DNA from: Clostridia bacterium
Lineage (GTDB): Bacteria; Bacillota; Clostridia; Oscillospirales; Acutalibacteraceae
Direction: 5' to 3'
Length of the DNA: 64,000 nt
Assembly (NCBI GenBank): GCA_017516965.1
Contig: JAFXAP010000013.1
Coordinates: 1-64,000 of the forward strand
Shown here: in pieces, positions 1-8,567 of the stretch
How the letters are laid out: the number at the start of each line of letters is the position of its first letter
How positions within the stretch are numbered: position 1 is the stretch's first letter
Position numbers and translations under genes: made by a program
The notes under the pieces: model-generated
Told to the model about the DNA's origin: nothing
What the model saw: the letters and a program-made list of their open reading frames with translations, nothing else
Database searches by the model: none

Positions 1-8
1 ATGATAGA

Positions 9-431
9 ATGTTTTGTGTTGACTGTAATGAAAAATTAAATGATAATGATAATGAAAACTTACAACAAGATGTCCAGTCAAAAATAGATGAGCTTTACGA
101 CAAAAAGTTGAGTGTAAATGTATTTGATAAAATCATTGGTTTTGTTTCACTTGTTGGTGTTGTAGCCACTATAATAGTGTTTATATCAAATGCAATTACA
201 CAAACAAGTTGTGAAGCTTTAGGTTGGAGTTTAATAACCTTTGCGTTATCAAGTTTTGAAGCTTTTTGCCCAAAAATTAACTGGGAACTTGAAAAACTTG
301 CTTTAAGTTTTCGCGTAAGTAGTTCTTTTGACCTTGAACCAAGTGATTTCTATTTCATAAGAAGAAAATTGGCTATAATTATTTTATCTTTGTTGGGAAT
401 GGTTATGCTTACCATTAACTTGTTGCAATAG
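9..431 (+). CDS. small membrane protein with Cys-x2-Cys N-terminus (5' end uncertain)
   Basis: Unrecognised protein of 140 residues from the first in-window ATG. It opens with a C-V-D-C pair, like the second half of a zinc ribbon, so the true start may lie upstream of the window: the frame stays open to the first base. A charged stretch follows, then a hydrophobic segment at about residues 42-64, a second weaker one at about 65-80, and a last one at about 119-138, suggesting a small integral membrane protein with a cytoplasmic zinc-ribbon head. Such zinc-ribbon plus membrane proteins are common in Clostridia and mostly uncharacterised. A strong hairpin terminator follows. No function is assigned. 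Confidence 0.6.
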   Translation: MFCVDCNEKLNDNDNENLQQDVQSKIDELYDKKLSVNVFDKIIGFVSLVGVVATIIVFISNAITQTSCEALGWSLITFALSSFEAFCPKINWELEKLALSFRVSSSFDLEPSDFYFIRRKLAIIILSLLGMVMLTINLLQ

Positions 432-465
432 ATAAGGTTAACAAGAGTAAAAAAATAAATAAGTT

Positions 466-494
466 AAAACGGACGAGTTTTACTCGTCCGTTTT
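466..494. terminator. bidirectional hairpin terminator
   Basis: A perfect 13-bp stem (AAAACGGACGAGT and its complement) with a TTT loop has an A-run on one side and a T-run on the other. It sits between two converging genes and can end transcription from both. Confidence 0.85.
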
Positions 495-499
495 GTGTT

Positions 500-1225
500 T
501 TATTCCAATATATTACTTGTTATATAGTCAACACCATATTCGATAAGTCGCTCGGCGTCGCCCGGGTTGTCAACCGTCCAGCAATTGACCTTTATTCCAT
601 TTTTATGGCAAGTATCAATAACCTCTTTAGAGCACACCCAATAACCTATGTCTAAATCCAATTTAAACTCCTTTAAATAATTTAAAATTTCGTCATCAAA
701 GCGTTGAACCAGATACTGTATATTTGCGTTTGGCTGCTGCGCTCTTAAATCTTTTAAATTATCAAGAGAAAAAGAAATAAAAATTAATTTCTTAGGGTCA
801 TAATATTTTTCCACTTCGGCATAAATTTCGCTTATAACCTCCGGTGTCATTCGCTCTTTAAGCTCCAAAACAGCAATTTTATCATAAGACGCGCAAATCG
901 CGAGATAATCCTTTAAATCAGGAATTTTAAAATCGCTGCCTACCATACGATTTTTTTGCGGTTTTAACGTAAGGGATTTTAATTTATCATAATCACTTGC
1001 ACTAATTTTTAAGTTTTCATCGCAAAGGCGCTCGGTAGTATCATCGTGATACACTACAAACTTACCGTCAGCGGTTACGTGAACGTCGGTTTCAATACCA
1101 AGATAACTGCGATTAGCAGCCGCAACAAAAGCCGAAATGGTATTTTCAAGTTCCAGCCCCGAAAGACCTCGGTGCGCTATAAATTGAGTATCTTTTTTGT
1201 TGTTAATTTTTATTGTATCAAGCAT
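500..1225 (-). CDS. ugpQ: glycerophosphodiester phosphodiesterase
   Basis: Predicted cytoplasmic GDPD-family enzyme of 241 residues that cleaves glycerophosphodiesters to glycerol-3-phosphate and an alcohol. The family signature is clear: the catalytic HRG near residue 18, a metal-binding E-x-D (GIETDVHV) and the HDD of VVYHDDT about 40 residues later, a later E-L-K (VLELKE), and the C-terminal W-T-V-D typical of the TIM barrel. No signal peptide is visible. The start overlaps the end of tcdA by 8 bp and has an AGGAG site, so translation is probably coupled. It is the last gene of the nucleoside salvage operon. The symbol follows the bacterial family name; the in vivo substrate is unknown. 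Confidence 0.88.
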   Translation of the reverse strand: MLDTIKINNKKDTQFIAHRGLSGLELENTISAFVAAANRSYLGIETDVHVTADGKFVVYHDDTTERLCDENLKISASDYDKLKSLTLKPQKNRMVGSDFKIPDLKDYLAICASYDKIAVLELKERMTPEVISEIYAEVEKYYDPKKLIFISFSLDNLKDLRAQQPNANIQYLVQRFDDEILNYLKEFKLDLDIGYWVCSKEVIDTCHKNGIKVNCWTVDNPGDAERLIEYGVDYITSNILE

Positions 1226-1904
1226 TTTTTACTAGCTCCTTTATTACTTCACCTGCAATTATTAAACCCGCAACACTTGGCACAAATGGTACCGAGCCAA
1301 TAATATTATCAGATGTTGTTATTGGTTCTTCTTTAGAATATACAACCTTTAATTTTTTTATACCATCTTTTTTTAGTCGGGTGCGCATCACTTTTGCCAG
1401 TGGACAAACACTGGTTTTGTAAATATCTGCTACCTCAAACATTTCAGGGTGCAGTTTATTTCCTGTACCCATACTGCTTATGATTTTTGTATTGGCTTTA
1501 TTTGCTCTCACTATAAGCTCAACCTTTGCCGCCACAGTATCAATAGCGTCGACAATATAGTCATATTGTGAAAGTTGTAACTGCTCGGCATTTTCAGGCA
1601 GATAAAACATCTTATGCACTGTAACCTGACAATCAGGATTAATGTCAAGTATGCGTTCGGCTGCAACGTCCACCTTATACTGCGCTATTGTTTTGTGTGT
1701 GGCATAAAGCTGACGATTAATGTTTGTAACATTAAAGGTGTCGTTATCTATAAGGTCTATTTTGCCCACACCTGCGCGGGCAAGTGCCTCGACAGCATAA
1801 CTGCCGACGCCACCCACACCAAACACGGCAACGTGCGAGTCTTTTAACCTTTTTATAGCATCTTCACCTAAAAGCGCTTTAGTTCGTGCGTATTGATTTT
1901 CCAT
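1218..1904 (-). CDS. tcdA: tRNA threonylcarbamoyladenosine dehydratase (TcdA/YgdL family)
   Basis: ThiF/MoeB/HesA-type E1-like enzyme of 228 residues. TcdA uses ATP to cyclise t6A37 of tRNA to ct6A. The Rossmann nucleotide-binding motif GVGGVGSYAVEALARAGVG is at about residues 30-48, followed by the family's D-x-D-x-x-x-x-x-N-x-N-R-Q (DNDTFNVTNINRQ). A D-A-I-D-T motif and a C-P-L-A-K loop follow, and the length is close to the family's usual size. It lacks the catalytic cysteine layout of ubiquitin-like E1 enzymes. It lies 9 bp after pdp and overlaps ugpQ by 8 bp. Its place in a nucleoside operon is probably shared transcription rather than shared pathway. Confidence 0.88.
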   Translation of the reverse strand: MENQYARTKALLGEDAIKRLKDSHVAVFGVGGVGSYAVEALARAGVGKIDLIDNDTFNVTNINRQLYATHKTIAQYKVDVAAERILDINPDCQVTVHKMFYLPENAEQLQLSQYDYIVDAIDTVAAKVELIVRANKANTKIISSMGTGNKLHPEMFEVADIYKTSVCPLAKVMRTRLKKDGIKKLKVVYSKEEPITTSDNIIGSVPFVPSVAGLIIAGEVIKELVKNA

Positions 1905-1913
1905 AATCTTTCC

Positions 1914-3212
1914 TTATTTAATAGTTTTGTATATAAGCGGTGACCTTTGCGGTGCGCTACCTGTCTGAATAGCCGATTTATAAATAGCGGCGGCCTCGCT
2001 CAATTTTTCCTTGCTGTTGCTGTAAAGCGTTGCAATGCGGTCACCAAAACCTACGTAATCACCTGTTTTGGCGCTTAAAATTATACCTGCGGTAAGATCA
2101 ATCTTATCTTCTTTTGTAATTCGTCCTGCACCTAAAATCGCAGCCGCAGCACCTATTTTTTCACAATCCATACAGCTTATAAAACCACCGCTTGAAGATT
2201 TAATCTCCATACTATATGCGGCAGTATCAAAACGAGATGTGTCATCAATGCAATTGGCATCTCCGCCTTGCGCCACAATCCACTCGCGAAATTTTAAAAA
2301 TGCCATACCGCTGTCAAGCGCACGGCGGGCTTTGTCTTGAGCCTCTTGCTCACTTATGTTATTTGCAAGCGCAATCATATTTCCTGCAAGGGCTATTGAT
2401 ATCTCATAAAGGTCGCCTTTTTGCTTACCCTTTAAGACGTCTATTGCTTCTATAACCTCAAGGCTGTTGCCAACAGCAAACCCAAGCGGTGTGTTCATAT
2501 CGGTAATAAGGGCGGTTGTTTTTCTACCGCAAAGTTTACCAATATTTACCATACTTTGAGCTAACTTTTCAGCATCTTCTTTAGTTTTCATAAATGCTCC
2601 GGAGCCGTACTTAACGTCAAGCACAATATTCTTAGCACCCGATGCCAACTTTTTACTCATAACGCTGGACGTTATAAGCGGTATGCTCTCGACTGTAGCG
2701 GTAACATCACGAAGCGCATAAAGTTTTTTATCGGCGGGTGTTAAATTACCGCTTTGTGTTACAACCGCAACACCAACTTTATTTACAATATTAAAAAATT
2801 CATCACCCGAAATATTGGTTTTATAACCTTTAATTGCCTCAAGTTTATCTGCCGTACCACCTGTGTGCCCAAGTCCCCTACCCGACATTTTAGCCACCTT
2901 ACATCCGCAAGCGGCGGCTATCGGTGCTACGATAAGCGTAGTTTTATCACCTACACCACCGGTGCTATGCTTGTCAGAAGAAAAATCGCCAAAATAGGTA
3001 AGGTCGACAATATCACCCGACATTGCCATATATTGCGTAAGTGAGGCTGTTTCCTGCTCGGTCATACCGTTAAAATATATCGCCATTAAAAGAGCCGACA
3101 CCTGATAATCGGGTATTTGCTCTGCTACATATCCATTTACAACAAAACGTATTTCAGCGTCTGACAGTTCTTTACCGTCACGTTTTTTTGCGATAATATC
3201 ATACATTCTCAT
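1914..3212 (-). CDS. pdp: pyrimidine-nucleoside phosphorylase / thymidine phosphorylase
   Basis: Phosphorolytic enzyme of 432 residues that releases uracil or thymine from (deoxy)nucleosides as (deoxy)ribose-1-phosphate. It shows the family phosphate and substrate motifs: KHSTGGVGDKTTLI at about residue 81, the signature SGRGLGHTGGTADKLEA at about 110, and the Lys-rich KLASGAKNIVLDVKYGSGAF. The length and all-alpha plus alpha/beta layout match the Pdp/DeoA family; telling uridine-accepting Pdp from thymidine-specific DeoA needs a phylogeny. It starts at an ATG 4 bp after cdd. Together with DeoD and Cdd it gives a complete short route for nucleoside salvage. Confidence 0.92.
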   Translation of the reverse strand: MRMYDIIAKKRDGKELSDAEIRFVVNGYVAEQIPDYQVSALLMAIYFNGMTEQETASLTQYMAMSGDIVDLTYFGDFSSDKHSTGGVGDKTTLIVAPIAAACGCKVAKMSGRGLGHTGGTADKLEAIKGYKTNISGDEFFNIVNKVGVAVVTQSGNLTPADKKLYALRDVTATVESIPLITSSVMSKKLASGAKNIVLDVKYGSGAFMKTKEDAEKLAQSMVNIGKLCGRKTTALITDMNTPLGFAVGNSLEVIEAIDVLKGKQKGDLYEISIALAGNMIALANNISEQEAQDKARRALDSGMAFLKFREWIVAQGGDANCIDDTSRFDTAAYSMEIKSSSGGFISCMDCEKIGAAAAILGAGRITKEDKIDLTAGIILSAKTGDYVGFGDRIATLYSNSKEKLSEAAAIYKSAIQTGSAPQRSPLIYKTIK

Positions 3213-3216
3213 AAAA

Positions 3217-3618
3217 TTAAATTTCCTTTAAATTAAAAGAATTTGGCAGCAGTTGTGATAGAGTATATTCATTAAACTCGTCTTTTGTCTTTACAACCAA
3301 CACTTTAAAATCAGCATTGCAAAACTCTGCCATAACCTGACGGCAAACACCACAGGGTGAAAACGGTGTTAAAACGCCACTCTTTTCACCTGCTATAGCA
3401 ATAGCCGTAAAACTGTGTTCACCTTCACTTACCGCCTTTGAAAAAGCCACGCGCTCGGCGCAAATGGTTGGCGAAAAACTGGCATTTTCAATATTGCAAC
3501 CGGTATATATTTTACCACTCTCAGTAAGCAAAGCCGCACCAACCTTGCAGTTTGAATACGGTGAATATGAATTTTTTAAAGCATCAATTGCCCTTTGGCA
3601 TAACATATTTTTGTTCAT
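3217..3618 (-). CDS. cdd: cytidine deaminase
   Basis: Small homotetrameric-type cytidine/deoxycytidine deaminase of 133 residues, giving (deoxy)uridine. The zinc site is complete: C-A-E-R (TICAERVAF) supplies one Cys ligand and the catalytic Glu, and P-C-G-V-C supplies two more Cys ligands. The N-terminal SYSPYSNCKVGAAL and the CNIENASF substrate motif are also typical. It lies 8 bp after deoD and 4 bp before pdp, so the product uridine can pass directly to the phosphorylase in the same operon. Confidence 0.95.
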   Translation of the reverse strand: MNKNMLCQRAIDALKNSYSPYSNCKVGAALLTESGKIYTGCNIENASFSPTICAERVAFSKAVSEGEHSFTAIAIAGEKSGVLTPFSPCGVCRQVMAEFCNADFKVLVVKTKDEFNEYTLSQLLPNSFNLKEI

Positions 3619-3626
3619 ATTATCAC

Positions 3627-4343
3627 CTAAAGTTTTATTGCTGTCTCAAGAGCAAGTTTCATCATATCGGTAAAAGAGGTTTGACGCTCCTTAGCAGTAG
3701 TTGCTTCACCCGTTAAAATGTGATCAGATATTGTGCAAATTGCAAGAGCATTTTTATGTGACCTTGCCGCATTCATATAAAGCGCGGCGGCTTCCATTTC
3801 GACTGCCAATACTCCCATTTTGCCCCAATTTGCAGCAGAAAGACTATCATCATAAAAAGTGTCTGATGAATAAAGATTACCCACCTTTACATCAAATCCA
3901 AGCTCGTTTGCAGTATCAGTACAGGTCTTCAAAAGATTATAACTGCAAATCGGCGCAAAGGTTCCTTTTAAATCATATTGACTGGCAAAATTAGAATTGG
4001 TGCAAGCGCCCATACCTATGACTATATCTCTAACCTTTATATCATTGTTTATAGAACCTGCTGAGCCTATACGAATAATATTTTCTACACCAAAAAAATT
4101 AAACAGCTCGTAAGAATATATCGCCATACTTGGCATTCCCATACCGCTTGCCATAACCGATACAGGCACACCCTTATAGGTGCCGGTGTATCCATTGATT
4201 CCTCTAACCGAATTCACAAGACGCGGCTCGGTTAAAAAGTTCTCGGCAATAAATTTTGCGCGCAAAGGGTCGCCCGGCATAAGCACAGTTTTAGCAAAAT
4301 CGTCGGGAACGGCATTTATATGTGGAGTTGGGTAGTTCTTCAT
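3627..4343 (-). CDS. deoD: purine-nucleoside phosphorylase, DeoD type
   Basis: Hexameric-type PNP that phosphorolyses purine (deoxy)nucleosides. I start it at the ATG at 4343 (MKNYPTPHINA), giving 238 residues, the usual family length; an in-frame ATG 18 bp upstream overlaps the AGGTGG ribosome site and is unlikely. Visible motifs are GDPLRAKFIA (phosphate binding), RIGSAGSI, the active-site SDTFYDD, and EMEAAALY before the purine-binding loop. It is the first gene of the deoD-cdd-pdp-tcdA-ugpQ run. The 137 bp ahead of it contain a nested inverted repeat but no convincing consensus promoter. Confidence 0.93.
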   Translation of the reverse strand: MKNYPTPHINAVPDDFAKTVLMPGDPLRAKFIAENFLTEPRLVNSVRGINGYTGTYKGVPVSVMASGMGMPSMAIYSYELFNFFGVENIIRIGSAGSINNDIKVRDIVIGMGACTNSNFASQYDLKGTFAPICSYNLLKTCTDTANELGFDVKVGNLYSSDTFYDDSLSAANWGKMGVLAVEMEAAALYMNAARSHKNALAICTISDHILTGEATTAKERQTSFTDMMKLALETAIKL

Positions 4344-4392
4344 AAATTTCCCACCTTTCATAAGAAATTAACCGAAGTTTGAAAGAAATTTG

Positions 4393-4458
4393 TTACCAGT
4401 GCCGTTTTGCAGTGAGCGGTGCTGTACTAAAGTACCGCCCCGAACAAAAAAACGGTAA
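4393..4458 (-). other. nested imperfect inverted repeat ahead of deoD
   Basis: Outer arms TTACC...CGTTTT and AAAACGGTAA enclose an inner GCGGT/ACCGC hairpin that also contains a GTAC-TAAA-GTAC dyad. On the minus strand it lies between the beta-CASP gene stop and deoD, so it could be a terminator, a processing site or a structured leader. There is no long T-run after it. Function is open. Confidence 0.35.
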
Positions 4459-4479
4459 TGTGGGCAAATTTACTCAAAC

Positions 4480-6081
4480 TTACTTATCATATTTATCGCA
4501 AAGCGCGGTTATCTGGTCAGCAAATCGGGCTATTTCTTTGTTAGAACTTTCTTTGTTTTTGTTAATAACCGAAAGCAGACGCTGACCTGCAGCATAAAGA
4601 CGTGAGAAAACAGTATCGGCACGATGTCTGCCCTCGCTTTTTTTCTCAACGCGAATAATCTTGCCTTTTTCTATACACTCACCTGTTATAAGGTCGTACT
4701 TATCACCGCTGAAAGGCGCTATAGTCTTTATACCAAGACGTGCTTCAATCTCCGAAGCAAAGGTGTCACAAACGCTGTCATCACCGTGATTTACAAACAC
4801 CGTTTTAACCGATGATTTTATATTATCTAACCAGTTAATCATCATATCTTTATCGGCGTGACCGCTAATACCCGTAAGGGTTGCTATGCGGGCATTTACA
4901 TTTATTTCTTCACCGAAAAGCTTAACGATTTTTTCGCCGTCAACAAGTTTTCTACCCACTGTGCCGTCAGACTGGTAACCAACAAAAAGTATGGTGCTGT
5001 CTTTGCGCCACAAATTGTGCTTTAGGTGATGGCGGATTCGTCCGGCTTCACACATACCCGAAGCCGACAAAATAACCTTTGGGCTTTCGTCAAAGTTTAT
5101 CATTTTAGAATCATCTGAGGTAACCGACAGTTTAAGCCCGTTAAAACGTATTGGGTCTATACCCTGTTCTAATAGTTCAAGTGTCTCGGTGTCATAATAA
5201 TCAATAAGACCCGATGAATAGATGTTTGTTGCTTCAACTGCCAAAGGACTGTCAACATACACCGAAAAGTTTGCGTGGTTTTTGATAAGTCCTTGTTCTT
5301 TTATGTTACGTATAAGATAAAGCATTTCTTGCGTTCTGCCAATTGCAAAAGACGGAATCACCACATTGCCGCCTCTATCAAAGGTTTCTTGCAAAATCTC
5401 GGTAAGTTGCGCTGTGTAATCAGGACGCGCTCCGTGTGTGCGGTCACCGTAGGTCGACTCAATTATAACATAATCGGCAACAGGCGGTATGCTTGGGTCA
5501 TTTATAAGCGGACGATTTGTGTTTCCAAGGTCGCCTGAAAAAATGATGCGCTCTTGTTTTTCGCCCTCGGTAATTTCAAACAAAATACTTGCCGAACCCA
5601 AGAGATGCCCCGCATCTATAAAGGTGATTCTGATACCTTCAAATATTTCTATAGGCTCATTATAATCATAATGATAAAACATTTTAAGCGCATTTTCAGC
5701 ATCCTGCAGAGTGTAAAGCGGTTGATATTCTTCACGTCCTGCGCGCTTGGCTTTGCGGTTACGCCACTCGGCTTCAAACTCTTGAATGTGCGCCGAATCA
5801 CGAAGCATAATGTTGCAAAGTTTATGTGTTGCAAGTGTGGTATATATATTGCCTTTAAAACCATTTGCCACAAGGGCAGGAATTTTACCCGAGTGGTCAA
5901 TATGGGCATGTGTCAGACACACTGCATCAATATCACAAGGAACAACCGGAATTTCACAGTTTTCATAAATATCGGCGCCCTGCTCAAGACCACAGTCTAT
6001 AAGTATGTTTTTACCGTTAGCCTCGAGCAAAGTACAAGAACCTGTAACTTCATGAGCTGCACCTAAAAATGTAATTTTCAT
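4480..6081 (-). CDS. MBL-fold beta-CASP metallo-hydrolase (RNA-processing type)
   Basis: Predicted zinc-dependent nuclease of 533 residues in the MBL/beta-CASP/RMMBL family (relatives of CPSF73 and archaeal aCPSF1). The zinc motif is HAHIDH at residues 58-63; the usual later ligands are in DAGHLLGSAS and FSGDLG. The beta-CASP part has VIIESTYGDRTH and PSFAIGRTQEMLYLI, and the C-terminal RMMBL part has ILSASGMCEAGRIRHH and a GISGHADKD motif. About 80 extra residues of charged helix follow. I start at the second ATG (MKITFLGAA), which follows an AAGGAG site; an ATG 12 bp upstream is too close to that site. RNA is the likely substrate, by family. Confidence 0.88.
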   Translation of the reverse strand: MKITFLGAAHEVTGSCTLLEANGKNILIDCGLEQGADIYENCEIPVVPCDIDAVCLTHAHIDHSGKIPALVANGFKGNIYTTLATHKLCNIMLRDSAHIQEFEAEWRNRKAKRAGREEYQPLYTLQDAENALKMFYHYDYNEPIEIFEGIRITFIDAGHLLGSASILFEITEGEKQERIIFSGDLGNTNRPLINDPSIPPVADYVIIESTYGDRTHGARPDYTAQLTEILQETFDRGGNVVIPSFAIGRTQEMLYLIRNIKEQGLIKNHANFSVYVDSPLAVEATNIYSSGLIDYYDTETLELLEQGIDPIRFNGLKLSVTSDDSKMINFDESPKVILSASGMCEAGRIRHHLKHNLWRKDSTILFVGYQSDGTVGRKLVDGEKIVKLFGEEINVNARIATLTGISGHADKDMMINWLDNIKSSVKTVFVNHGDDSVCDTFASEIEARLGIKTIAPFSGDKYDLITGECIEKGKIIRVEKKSEGRHRADTVFSRLYAAGQRLLSVINKNKESSNKEIARFADQITALCDKYDK

Positions 6082-6190
6082 AAAAAAACACACTCCTTGC
6101 CTTTTTTCTATTTTTATTTTACCATATTTACGCTACGAAATAAAGAAAAAATTATAGATAAAGAGTAAAGAAGTGTATTTTTAGATAATA

Positions 6191-6982
6191 TTACCGTGTT
6201 AAGTCATTAAGTAAAGTTTTTATATCTTTATAAATGTAATCAGGTTTTACACCATACTTTTGTATATCGTCCTTAGTACCCTCACCCGACAATACAAAAA
6301 TACCCTTTACCTGAGCATTTGTCGCACAGGCAATATCGGTATAAAGCCTATCACCTATAAGTGCGGTTTGTTCTCGGGCAAAACCTGTTTTTTCTACCGC
6401 CAAATCTACCATAAGTGAGTTAGGCTTACCAATAAAAAACGGTTTTTTCCCTGTAGCGTTATATAACATTTCGCTAACCGAACCGCAATCGGGAACCGAA
6501 CCATACCAGGTAGGACATACAAGATCAGGATTGGTAGCAATATAGTCTATATCACGTCCAAGCAGTATGCACGCGTCCTCTATTTTTTGGAAGGCAAGTT
6601 CGGTATCAAAACCCATACAAAGACAGTCAATATCATCTTCTAATGTATCGGTTATATTAAGTCCTTCCTGTATTAACTGACTTTTAAAAGACTTAGTACC
6701 AAGTGCGTATATCTTTTTATACTTTTTAGGTTTCAAATAAAAAATTGTAGCATCTACCGAAGTCAAAAAATCCTCTGCCGTGGCAGCAATGCCGAGTTTA
6801 TCTAATTTTTTTATATATTTATCGACACTTTTTGATGAATTGTTGGTAAGAAACATATATCTTCCGCCGATTGCCTTGATGTGTTTTAAAAAATCAATAA
6901 CACCGTCAAACAAATTATCATCAAGATAAATGGTGCCGTCCATATCTAATAGATAAAGTTTAATATTTTTTAAATTCTCCAT
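6191..6982 (-). CDS. HAD-IIA family sugar/glycerol phosphatase (NagD-like)
   Basis: Phosphatase of 263 residues in HAD subfamily IIA. The catalytic D-x-D is in LLDMDGTIY at about residue 13, the Thr motif in FLTNNSSKS, the Lys in FIGKPNS, and the acidic pair in LIGDRLYTDI. A large cap domain lies between motifs II and III, as in NagD, AraL and eukaryotic phosphoglycolate/glycerol-3-phosphate phosphatases. It lies 3 bp after the DUF1667 gene, as last gene of the glycerol-3-phosphate-type operon. Inference from context: it may hydrolyse a glycerol- or sugar-phosphate made or used by the operon. Family alone does not fix the substrate. Confidence 0.85.
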   Translation of the reverse strand: MENLKNIKLYLLDMDGTIYLDDNLFDGVIDFLKHIKAIGGRYMFLTNNSSKSVDKYIKKLDKLGIAATAEDFLTSVDATIFYLKPKKYKKIYALGTKSFKSQLIQEGLNITDTLEDDIDCLCMGFDTELAFQKIEDACILLGRDIDYIATNPDLVCPTWYGSVPDCGSVSEMLYNATGKKPFFIGKPNSLMVDLAVEKTGFAREQTALIGDRLYTDIACATNAQVKGIFVLSGEGTKDDIQKYGVKPDYIYKDIKTLLNDLTR

Positions 6983-6985
6983 TAC

Positions 6986-7330
6986 TTAACTCCTGTTTTG
7001 AGTTGCAACAATGTTGCTTCCAAAAACATCTTTTACAATTATATCTCCGACTGCTACAGGCAATTTTACCGTAACTGAATTGATAATTTGCATACACTCA
7101 TATATCTTTTCTTTTGGTATGGGGCTGTCAGTCTTTACCGAAACCAAACTGCCGTTATCACACATAGCGGTAGAGGTAACCGTTCTTTTTGGGCAGGTGC
7201 ACTCGTTTTTAGCATAAACTTCGCCTCTTTTACAGGTGTTTCCACATACCTTGATTACGTTATTATCCTCTATTGTTACAACAAGTTCACAGCCTAAAGG
7301 GCATACTATACAGGTAAGTTTTCTTTCCAT
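6986..7330 (-). CDS. DUF1667 cysteine-rich protein
   Basis: Small protein of 114 residues, starting at ATG 7330 (MERKLTCIVCPLGCEL) and overlapping no neighbour; it begins 1 bp after the upstream FAD gene. It has the family Cys pattern CIVCPLGC near the N-terminus and CGNTCKRGEVYAKNEC then CPKR further on. That is enough cysteines for an iron-sulfur cluster or zinc site, resembling the CxxC clusters of redox partners. In Firmicutes DUF1667 genes regularly follow a GlpA-like and a second FAD enzyme, forming a presumed three-subunit anaerobic glycerol-3-phosphate dehydrogenase; here it probably plays the electron-transfer part of GlpC. The molecular role is not proven. Confidence 0.85.
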   Translation of the reverse strand: MERKLTCIVCPLGCELVVTIEDNNVIKVCGNTCKRGEVYAKNECTCPKRTVTSTAMCDNGSLVSVKTDSPIPKEKIYECMQIINSVTVKLPVAVGDIIVKDVFGSNIVATQNRS

Positions 7331-7331
7331 A

Positions 7332-8567
7332 TTACTGCACCTCCAATGAAAGATACAATTCTTTTGCGCCGCATATTTGTTCACCTTTTAATGTTATACT
7401 TTCCATTTCGCCGGGAGCAAGTTTGGGCCTATGTTTTGACAATATCTGCTTATCGCCATCGCTCACGCAGATTTTTGCATTTTTATAGATGTCACTCACC
7501 CTAAAGAATAATGTTACATCTTTAGAATCGGTTATAACCTGCGGCACGGTATATCGAATTTTACCATCGGTTTTAATTGCTATCTCAATCGTTTGTTTTT
7601 TGCCCTGTTTTATGTACTCAGCAGCAGCTTTTCCCGCAAGCTCTGCCTCTTGAGATACAAAGTCCACCAAATCGTGCACGTGAAGCACATTTCCACAAGC
7701 AAAAATTCCCTCGCACGAAGTTTGACGGTCCTGATCTACAATAGCTCCGTTTGTTATGCTACTGATATCAACATCAGCCTTTTTTGAAAGCTCATTTTCA
7801 GGGATAAGTCCTACCGATAACAGCAGTGTATCACAAGGAATATATTCACAAGTATCTAAAATAGGTTTTCTGTTTTTGTCAACCTTTGCGATGGTTACAC
7901 CCTCTAATCGCTCTTTTCCGTGTATTTCAACAACGGTGTGTTCAAGTTTTAGCGGTATATCAAAATCATTAAGACACTGCTCAATATTTCTGGCAAGTCC
8001 TCCCGAATATGACATAATCTCACAAACAGCACGAACCTTTGCGCCCTCTAATGTCATTCGTCTTGCCATAATAAGTCCTATGTCGCCGCTACCCAAAATG
8101 ACCACATTTTTACCTGGTAGATACCCCATTGTATTTACATATTTTTGTGCGGTACCTGCGCTGTATATACCCGCAGGACGAGTACCCGCGATATTTAACG
8201 CGCCCTTAGAACGCTCTCGACATCCCATAGCGAGAATTATTGCCTTTGCCTTTAACTCAAATATTCCGTCAGAAGAGTTGGTAGCGGTTATTACCCGGTC
8301 TTTTGTAATGTCAAGCACCATTGTGTTAAGCTTATATTCAATACCTAACTCTTTTACCTTTTTTTCATATTTCCAGGCATATTCCGGACCTGTGAGTTCC
8401 TCACCAAATTTGTGCAAGCCAAATCCATTATGTATGCACTGCTGTAAAATACCGCCAAGTTGTCCGTCACGTTCTAAGATAAGTATATCTTGTATACCGC
8501 TTTCTCTCGCCGTTATTGCCGCGCTCATACCCGCAGGACCGCCACCAATGATAACTAAATCTCTCAT
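7332..8567 (-). CDS. NAD(P)/FAD-dependent oxidoreductase, glycerol-3-phosphate operon
   Basis: Two-dinucleotide-domain flavoprotein of 411 residues. The FAD motif GGGPAGMSAAITA is at the N-terminus; a second nucleotide motif, GSGDIGLIMARR, lies near residue 160; and the ATG...D-type end FACGNVLHVHDLVDFVSQEAE marks the second FAD-contact site. The last 80 residues are a small beta-rich domain. It resembles the small flavoprotein paired with GlpA-like enzymes in Clostridia and could pass electrons between FAD of its partner and NAD(P)H. The start overlaps the upstream GlpA-like gene by 4 bp (ATGA), implying coupled translation and a complex. Confidence 0.87.
   Translation of the reverse strand: MRDLVIIGGGPAGMSAAITARESGIQDILILERDGQLGGILQQCIHNGFGLHKFGEELTGPEYAWKYEKKVKELGIEYKLNTMVLDITKDRVITATNSSDGIFELKAKAIILAMGCRERSKGALNIAGTRPAGIYSAGTAQKYVNTMGYLPGKNVVILGSGDIGLIMARRMTLEGAKVRAVCEIMSYSGGLARNIEQCLNDFDIPLKLEHTVVEIHGKERLEGVTIAKVDKNRKPILDTCEYIPCDTLLLSVGLIPENELSKKADVDISSITNGAIVDQDRQTSCEGIFACGNVLHVHDLVDFVSQEAELAGKAAAEYIKQGKKQTIEIAIKTDGKIRYTVPQVITDSKDVTLFFRVSDIYKNAKICVSDGDKQILSKHRPKLAPGEMESITLKGEQICGAKELYLSLEVQ

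Noticed and set aside
3627..4361. Longer DeoD start at 4361
   Set aside because: The extra six codons contain the AGGTGGG ribosome site for ATG 4343, and DeoD proteins usually begin with a short lead-in to PTPHI.
5554..6066. 170-codon plus-strand frame opposite the beta-CASP gene
   Set aside because: Lies over the conserved zinc-binding region on the other strand; no ribosome site and no recognisable motif.
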